64,000 nt of DNA from Owenia fusiformis (taxonomy: Eukaryota > Annelida > Polychaeta > Sabellida > Oweniidae). Below are positions 50,701 through 59,700 of the stretch, piece by piece (position 1 is the first letter of the stretch; each line of letters starts with the position of its first letter). The stretch is from NCBI GenBank assembly GCA_903813345.2, contig CAIIXF020000010.1:26374425-26438424 (forward strand), in the 5' to 3' direction. Below the pieces are notes generated by a model. That model ran no database searches and was not told where the DNA came from. It saw only the letters and a list, made by a program, of their open reading frames with translations. Position numbers and translations under genes: made by a program.

Positions 50701-53700
50701 CCAACCTTCACACGTTAGCACCAATTTTAGACAAATAGACATGTTTCCACATGACCATTAAATGCAAGTGATTTATTGATTTTTCTAATTTTCATTTTGA
50801 TATAAACATCCATGTTCATAGTGTAATTAAATGTTTAGGTAGCGACGGAGTGAATGGAACCAAAGGAGACAAAGGGGCCTCTGGTGAAGCCGGTGACGCT
50901 GGTGTGCAAGGTGCTACAGGAATCTCTGGAGAATTAGGAGCCACTGGTCCATCAGGAGCTACAGGGGAAACTGGCGCCACTGGTCCTTCCGGATTAAAAG
51001 GAAATCAAGGTGTCAAAGGGGAATCGGGCATAGCAGGTATAAATGGCACAAAGGGTACAAAGGGTGATGTTGGCGAAACGGGGAAGGAAGGAGCAAAGGG
51101 TGAAGCCGGAGAACAGGGAATTGCTGGAACAAATGGAACTAAAGGAGAAGATGGGATGTTAGGTGCAACTGGTCCTAGTGGTGCACCTGGGTACAATGGA
51201 ACCAATGGAGATAAGGGAGAATCTGGTGTGTCAGGACCTCCGGGTAACCCTGGAACAAAAGGTGAGACTTTTACTAATATTTCTTATGATATTTGACAAT
51301 TCAAACAAAAAAGCAATAAATCATTCCGTAACCTTACCATATATCAATATTCACAGGTCAAAAAGGCGAGTCTACTGTCGGTGATTCTGGTGAAAAGGGT
51401 GAACCAGGAGAAACTGGGTTAATAGGTGCAACTGGAAACACGGGAACCTCAGGTTTGAAAGGAAAAAAAGGAGAGGTTGGAGAGGATGGGATCGTTGGAT
51501 CAACAGGAGCCGATGGTGCGACGGGTTTTGTAGGTGCAACAGGTGCAATTGGTGCAACTGGTCCGAGTGGTACAGTTGGAAGCAAAGGAGAAAAGGGCAT
51601 CAGTGGATCATCTGGACAAAAAGGAGAAAGTGGATCCGAAGGGAATAAGGGAGACAAAGGAGACCAGGGTTTACAAGGGGAAGTTGGATTTAATGGAACT
51701 AAAGGAGAAAGTGGAGCAACGGGTTTCACAGGTACACATATAACTAAACAAGGACAGTAGGTTTATTTCATTTGCAATGTTGTTTTTATGTTCCTCTTAG
51801 TATTAGATTGACTTTGCTTCTTTTCTTTTGAATTAGCCTCTGCACATGCTTATGTTAAGTAAACATTGAGTTATTCAACTTTGCATAATTCTTATTGATT
51901 CAAGGAATGACTGGACAAATGGGTGCAACTGGGCCAAGTGGTGCAGATGGAATAAATGGTACAACTGGACTCCAAGGAGAAAAGGGCTCTATTGGAGCCA
52001 CTGGTATATACGGGGCTACTGGTATTTATGGTGCAACTGGACCATCTGGGGCCAAAGGAGGGTTAGGTGAGTGATCCTTTACAATGTTACTGATGAACAT
52101 GGTGCAAGAAGAACGCACACAAACAACAAGATCAAAGGGTCATGTCATTCATATAAACATAACATTTGACTGTGATGAGCAATAGATAACCATATGGACA
52201 ATCCGTGTTGAAATACCATGACAATTTTTTCTCCTGCTTGTTAGATTAAATTCAAATCATACTCAATACAAATTCAATTTCACGGTTTACCCTTCCGAGG
52301 AATTGCTTTACTCCACTGAAAGATAAATGACTTTTTTAATCAATTAGGAACCAAAGGTGAAGCTGGTGAAAATGGTGAAAAGGGAGAGGAAGGAGCCAAG
52401 GGAGCCGCTGGTGCCCCTGGAGATGAAGGAATTGTTGGGGCAACTGGTGCCGATGGTGCAACAGGTGCACTAGGAGCAACAGGTGTTCTGGGTGCTACAG
52501 GGCCAAGTGGGATGAAAGGAGATAAGGGTATTAGAGGTGACAATGGAACTAAAGGAGAAAGTGGGGATACTGGGGTCATGGGGTCGACTGGACCAAGCGG
52601 TGTTGATGGATTAGATGGAGCAACCGGTATAACTGGTGCAACAGGACCAATTGGAAGTAAAGGTGACAAGGGGGAGATCGGATCAACTGGGCTACAGGGA
52701 GCTACTGGAGAACAAGGTGCCACTGGAGTTCTTGGGGCCACTGGTAAGTACCAACGAAGCTTTCAGGTTAGATAACTTTACCACAGTTTATGCTATTGCT
52801 ACCGAGATATTAAGGAATGAGAAATCTGGAAAATTTGTGATACCTTAAAAGTCCACATTTCCAAGTTAGTTTTACATAGAAATTATATATTTTAACATTC
52901 ATGCAGCAATTTTTTGAATGTTTGGCAATTCCTTGGATGTGTTTCAAATGAAGACGATTTCCACTTGGCTAGCTGCTATTGTTGATCGCAAGAATGAAAT
53001 TTGTTTCCTATCGCTGACGCAAAATTAGGATTGATGCTATATTTATGTGTTACGTTTTACCGAGTTATTTTTAATACACCCGATAGATGTCTACATTGGT
53101 TATTTTATCATTTTATCGGCCGTTTGATATATTGCAATTGTATTTTCAAAAGATGGCCCCTAGTTTATAGTCTAAATGAAAAATAAAGATTCTGCATAAA
53201 GGCAAAGCTTGTTAAATCACACATAAGGATGAAGTGGGGTAGGAAACCTGAGATAACATATACAATGTATATGAAAGTATAAGTCACGACCAGAAATGAA
53301 GCTGTGATACGACGTAAAGCATATCATTATAGAAATAAGTTAGCAAAGTCAACCAGAGTGACAGAAGCCATCCTTCAAATAAAATGAACCACACGTAATA
53401 TGACGTAGCGTTTCCTCATATAAATAGTAGATTGACATGTTAGTAACTTTAAACAGTTCTAACTTTGTCACTAAAACGTGCCTCATTCAACTTTAAAAAA
53501 TTCAGACCAAGACCAACAACGAAATACGTTTTCAGACATTCCCCTCCTAACAAGTTAAGGGTTAATACACGTTTACCCTAATACATGCCTATAATCGTAT
53601 TTCCTGTACTTTTTATATAGGTCCCGAGGGTCTCAAAGGGTCTAAAGGTGAGCCTGGAATCAATGGCACAAACGGAATGACAGGACAAAAGGGTAGCAAA

Positions 53701-56700
53701 GGAGAATCTGGAAGTGATGGGTATGATGGAGCTACTGGCTTTGTTGGGGCAACTGGTACTATTGGTGCAACTGGCCCCTCGGGACAGAAAGGTGTCGGTG
53801 GTGATAAGGGTGAAGCAGGTTTGAATGGAACAAAGGGTGACATTGGAGCACCTGGAGTTAATGGTACAAAGGGAGACATTGGAGCTAAGGGAGAGATTGG
53901 AGTAAATGGTACTAAAGGAGAAAGGGGATACAAGGGAGAAGTTGGCGAAACAGGTCAACAAGGTATTAACGGAACCAAAGGATCACAAGGCGTCAAAGGT
54001 ATCAAAGGAAATACTGGTATGGATGGAGTCGACGGTGCCACTGGGCCATCAGGTCAAAAAGGAGAGAAAGGTAAAATATCATTGTATACATGCAGATCAT
54101 GAAGTTCGGGGAACTTTTCCAACATTAGTATTTCTCGGTGAATGTGATTAATACGAGAGAGAGAAATCAAGAATGACTGGTAATTGCAAGTTTATCGAAC
54201 ACCACTTAAAACCTCATTAAAGAACTACACAGTATCCTGAGTATTCATCGTAATATGATATCTCATACTTTGTCTACACAATAGGTGACACTGGTTTGAT
54301 TGGAGCTACTGGGGTTACTGGATTGAAGGGTTCTAAAGGAGAACTTGGTGCAGTGGGGGCTACTGGTCCATCTGGAGTTTTAGGAGAAGCTGGTTTGAAT
54401 GGAACTGCCGGGGCAAAGGGAGAAGCTGGCGAAAAAGGCGAACAAGGTTTGTGAAAATGTATTTAAATAATTGCCTTTACCTAGAGCTCACCAAGTTGAA
54501 GAAGGTGTAAGGCTATGAAAAATAAATGAACACAATTTTGATTTGATTGAAGGTGAAGATGGAGCAACTGGATTCATAGGCGCCACTGGAATCATCGGTG
54601 CTACGGGTCCAAGTGGATTTGATGGGTCAACAGGACCAATGGGTGCAACTGGGTTACAAGGTTTTAAGGGAGACCAGGGTGAACCAGGATTAAATGGAAC
54701 AAATGGAACACCTGGTACAAAGGGTGAAGCTGGGAGTCCTGGAGTAAAAGGACAGAAAGGCGAGCAAGTTGAAGGTGCAACTGGACTAGTTGGAGCAACT
54801 GGAGCTCCAGGTGTGGATGGTGAAAATGGAACTAAAGGGGAACAAGGTAGCAAAGGTGAACAGGGCGTCAGAGGCGTGAATGGAACTAAAGGTGAGATTG
54901 GATCAAGTGGTGCTAAAGGTGAACAAGGAGAAAGTGGAATAAATGGAACTAAAGGTGAATCTGGTGAAAAAGGATCACAAGGAGAAAAGGGAGGGATGGG
55001 CTCAAAGGGAGAGTTGGGAGTAAATGGTACAAAGGGAGATCGTGGCGAAAAGGGAGATCAAGGATTAAAAGGAGAAGATGGCATTGACGGTATTAATGGA
55101 ACTAAAGGTGACTCTGGTGATAAAGGATCCGTTGGGGATAGAGGAAATCCAGGTACAAATGGAACCAATGGGGAGAAGGGTGAAGCAGGTCTTAAAGGAA
55201 GTAAAGGTTCTGATGGTAGTATGGGTATCAAAGGAGACCCAGGTCTGAAAGGAGATGCTGGTGCAGCAGGAGTTGCTGGGGTAAATGGTACTAAAGGAGC
55301 CACTGGACCTAAAGGTGAATCTGGTGATAAGGGTGAAGATGGAGCAACAGGTTTTATAGGAGCTACTGGAATAATTGGTGCAACTGGACCATCTGGTGCA
55401 GATGGCGAAAAGGGTGAGGCAGGCAGCAAAGGAGACATAGGTGCAAACGGATCTGTTGGAGCTAATGGCACTAAGGGTGAAACTGGCAGTCCCGGTCAAG
55501 ATGGAGCTAAAGGGGAAATGGGTATCAATGGTACTAAAGGTGATACTGGTTCCAAGGGAATGTCGGGTGCTAAAGGAGACCAAGGTGCACAAGGTGTTAA
55601 TGGAACAAAGGGAATAAAAGGAGAATCTGGTGACAAAGGATCTAAAGGTGAAAATGGCTTCAATGGTACCAAAGGTGATACTGGTTTGGAAGGTGCCACT
55701 GGGTTACAAGGAGCGACGGGTCCTATTGGTATTGATGGAGCAACTGGTGAAGTTGGTGCGACTGGTGCAACAGGATTTATGGGTGCAACTGGTAAGTCAT
55801 TCTTATCATTTCAAAAGTGTGCTGCTTCATAGTGATATTGAATGATTGTTTCATCTTAATATTCACATTGTGTACAAGTAAATATAATGTTTTAAAGGAC
55901 TGATGGGTGCTACTGGACCATCTGGAATGAAAGGTGATCAAGGAGTCGAGGGTGCCAAGGGTGAGGCTGGACTAAAGGGTGAATCTGGAAATGCGGGTGT
56001 TAAAGGAGAAGCTGGTATAAAGGGAGATGCTGGCATCAATGGGACTAAGGGAGAAGTTGGAGAAACTGGAGCTCCTGGAAGTAAAGGAGACATCGGCAGC
56101 AAAGGAGATATGGGACTGAATGGAACCAAAGGAGAAGCAGGAAGTAAAGGTATGACAGATAAAACTATTCTCTGAGCTGTATCGACGTGTTAAAAGAGTC
56201 CAAAATACCAAATTCTCTTTCAAAATTATTTTTTCCATTTCATACTCCTATCATTGAGTTGAAATTGGTATTTTAAGAAACAGCAGTATATCGCACTACA
56301 TGATGGAGTACATGCATACACTCACTCACAATGCTAAAATTGTGTCGTAAAGTATTCAGAAAAACTAATAATGCTTATTAGGATCTGATGGCAGTAAAGG
56401 AAGTATGGGTGAAACAGGTACCAATGGAACTAAAGGAGATACTGGGGATAAGGGAGCTCCTGGTTATAATGGTACTGCTGGTACAGCAGGAGAGAAAGGG
56501 GACCAGGGAGCTAAAGGAGTTTTCGGTGAAAAGGGAGAACTTGGAGAAACTGGACCACAAGGAGCCAGTGGTATAAATGGAACAAAAGGTGACCAAGGTG
56601 CTAAAGGGGCATCGGGAGCCAAAGGTGGACCAGGTATGCTAAGAGAATTACTCTGAAATGGAATTGAATACATAACAGTATTGTATACTGGATGATTCTT

Positions 56701-59700
56701 GTTATTACTTAGCATTATGCAGTTGCAAGATGCACGTAGTGTAATATGCTGTAAATCTTTAATTACAGGTGATGAAGGAGAGAGGGGACTTAATGGTACA
56801 AAGGGAGAAAGTGGAAGTAAGGGAGATAAAGGTAGTAAAGGGGAATCTGGAGCACAAGGAATCCAGGGTGTTCAAGGAAACAATGGGACGAAAGGTGAAA
56901 AAGGAGATATTGGAAGCAAGGGCGATGTTGGAAACAATGGTACCAAAGGTAGTATGGGAGCAACTGGACCATCTGGTGCACAAGGTATGACAGGAATTGA
57001 TGGTGCTACTGGTGCCGAAGGACCAAAAGGAGATATGGGGGCGACTGGATTCTATGGAGCAACAGGTATAATTGGAGCAACGGGACCAAGTGGAGCCAAA
57101 GGAGAAACTGGGGCCACTGGTTTTGATGGTGCAACTGGGGAAATGGGAGCTACTGGATCAATGGGAGCCACTGGACCATCTGGTATAAAGGGTGAAAATG
57201 GTGAACAAGGTTTGAAGGGAGAAAGGGGTGAACCTGGTATTGCCATAAACGGCACTGTTGGAGAATCTGGTGAAAAAGGAGAAAGAGGAGTAATTGGTGC
57301 AACTGGAGCTGGAGGAGCAACTGGGTTCATGGGTATGTTTATTAAGAGATTTTATATTCCAAATGCAATGCGACTGTATCAGTTTTGTATTTATCGAAGC
57401 AGTATCCTTCAAATGAATCATCCCCCTACAAATATCACCTATATGTACTTGCATTACAGATTATATTATTATCCTCCACTACTTTTAAGGTGCAACTGGT
57501 ATTCAAGGAGCAACTGGAGTAAGTGGCGCTGCAGGACAAAAGGGAGATCAAGGGGAAGATGGTGCTACTGGTTTACCTGGTGCAACAGGACAAATTGGAG
57601 CAAATGGCACAGATGGTGCGACTGGCCAAATTGGTGCAACAGGTGCTATCGGAGCTACTGGCCCGGCTGGTGCTACTGGTCCAACTGGAGAAAAGGGCCA
57701 AATAGGTGTAACTGGGATGATAGGTGCCCCCGGTTTGAATGGCACAAATGGCTTAGATGGAGCAACCGGACCAACGGGAGCAATGGGAATTGCAGGTGTT
57801 AACGGAACAGATGGTGCTACCGGACCATCAGGAGCAACAGGAAACAAGGGAGCTTTTGGACCGACAGGAGCAACTGGAGTAAGTGGCGCTACAGGACAAA
57901 AGGGAGATCAAGGGGAAGATGGTGCTACTGGTTTACCTGGTGCAACAGGACAAATAGGAGCAAATGGCACAGATGGTGCCACTGGCCAAATTGGTGCAAC
58001 AGGTGCCATCGGAGCTACTGGCCCAGCTGGTGCTACTGGTCCAACTGGAGAAAAGGGCCAAATAGGTGTAACTGGGATGATAGGTGCCCCCGGTTTGAAT
58101 GGCACAAAAGGCTTAGATGGAGCAACCGGACCAACAGGAGCAATGGGAATTGCAGGTGTTAACGGAACAAATGGTGCTACTGGACCATCAGGAGCAACAG
58201 GAAACAAGGGAGCTTTTGGACCGACTGGAGCAACTGGAGTGAATGGCACTACTGGACAAAAGGGAGATCAAGGGGAAGATGGTGCAACTGGTTTATCTGG
58301 TGCAACTGGACTAATGGGATCAAATGGTACCGATGGAGCAACTGGACAAACTGGTGCGACAGGTTCTATCGGGGCTACTGGTCCAGCTGGTGCTACAGGT
58401 CCAACTGGAGAAAAAGGTCAAATAGGTGCCACAGGACTAACTGGGGCCAAGGGAGATCCAGGTACCGTCGGTATTGCAGGCGCAACTGGCCTGTCTGGCG
58501 CAGATGGGAATATGGGTGCTACTGGTGTGTCTGGTGCAACCGGAGTGCAGGGTGCAAACGGAACAACTGGCGCAACTGGGCCATCTGGGTCAACTGGTCC
58601 GACGGGTGCGACTGGTTTATCAGGAGCAACAGGAATAATGGGTTCTACTGGCCCAACAGGTAAGAATCATAGAAACATATGAATCAGGCTCAATATAAAA
58701 ACAAAGACTTGTACTATCGTACTAAACATTTAGATTTGTGCGTCAGATATCTGTTTAATAACAGGTTAGTTGAAACTGCCTTCGAACATGAATACTTGTA
58801 GCATGTAAACTTTCTTAAATTTTTGAAAGAAAAGCATACTTGAAATTTGACATATTTATATTTTTTGTTGAATAATTGCCTTAATGCTACTAGAATAAAA
58901 TGTTCGTGAAACTATTTCTAACAAATGAATTACCAGAGTGCAGCTGAAATAACATATGCTCATCTAATATTTATGTTGAATCAATATTACCTTAGGTGCT
59001 ACTGGAATAGAAGGGGCAACTGGTCCGACGGGGGCGGCTGGTCCAACTGGAGCACAAGGGGTCGCAGGCGCAACAGGGCCTTCTGGAGCTGGAGTCGATT
59101 CTGCTCTTTTGACTGCTCTAGGTATGTCTCATTTTCAGTTACAGAAAGGAGATCTAGGTTTCACCTTTACATGAACAAACTTTGGACAAATTAAGAACTA
59201 TATACGTATACAACAAAGGCATTTTCAACATTTCCAACATGGTGTGAATAATTGTTCGAGTTCACTGTGAATTGTTTCGATTAGTTACTTATATCCATTT
59301 GGGTCATTGCACAATATTTCCGAAAATATCGTCATTATTTTAGTTGATATTTTCCAGAAACAAACGAATGTGAAACTAACAACGGGAACTGCAGTGACAT
59401 TTGTATAGATACATTCAAGGGGTCCAGATGTGATTGTTCCGATGGATATGTTCTCCAAGACAACGCCCGAACGTGTGAAGGTAGTATACATTTGTATATC
59501 TTTGATTCACAGAACCTTTATATCATTATATCTATATATGCGAATTTGTCAAAATATGAATCTTTTTAATATACCAAAATTGTTGAGCACATCGTTAGTT
59601 TTTCACTTGCGATTGCATACGTGTCCACTAGAAAACCTGAAATACTGATACAAAAATTCCATTCTAGATAAAAACGAGTGCGAAGAGTTTAATGGTCAGT

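Noticed and set aside
56970-57802. The 367-codon open frame reading through the 57333 donor and intron
   Set aside because: After the donor the frame leaves Gly-X-Y and becomes Trp/Cys/Arg-rich shifted collagen sequence; the spliced exon at 57490 restores the triplets.
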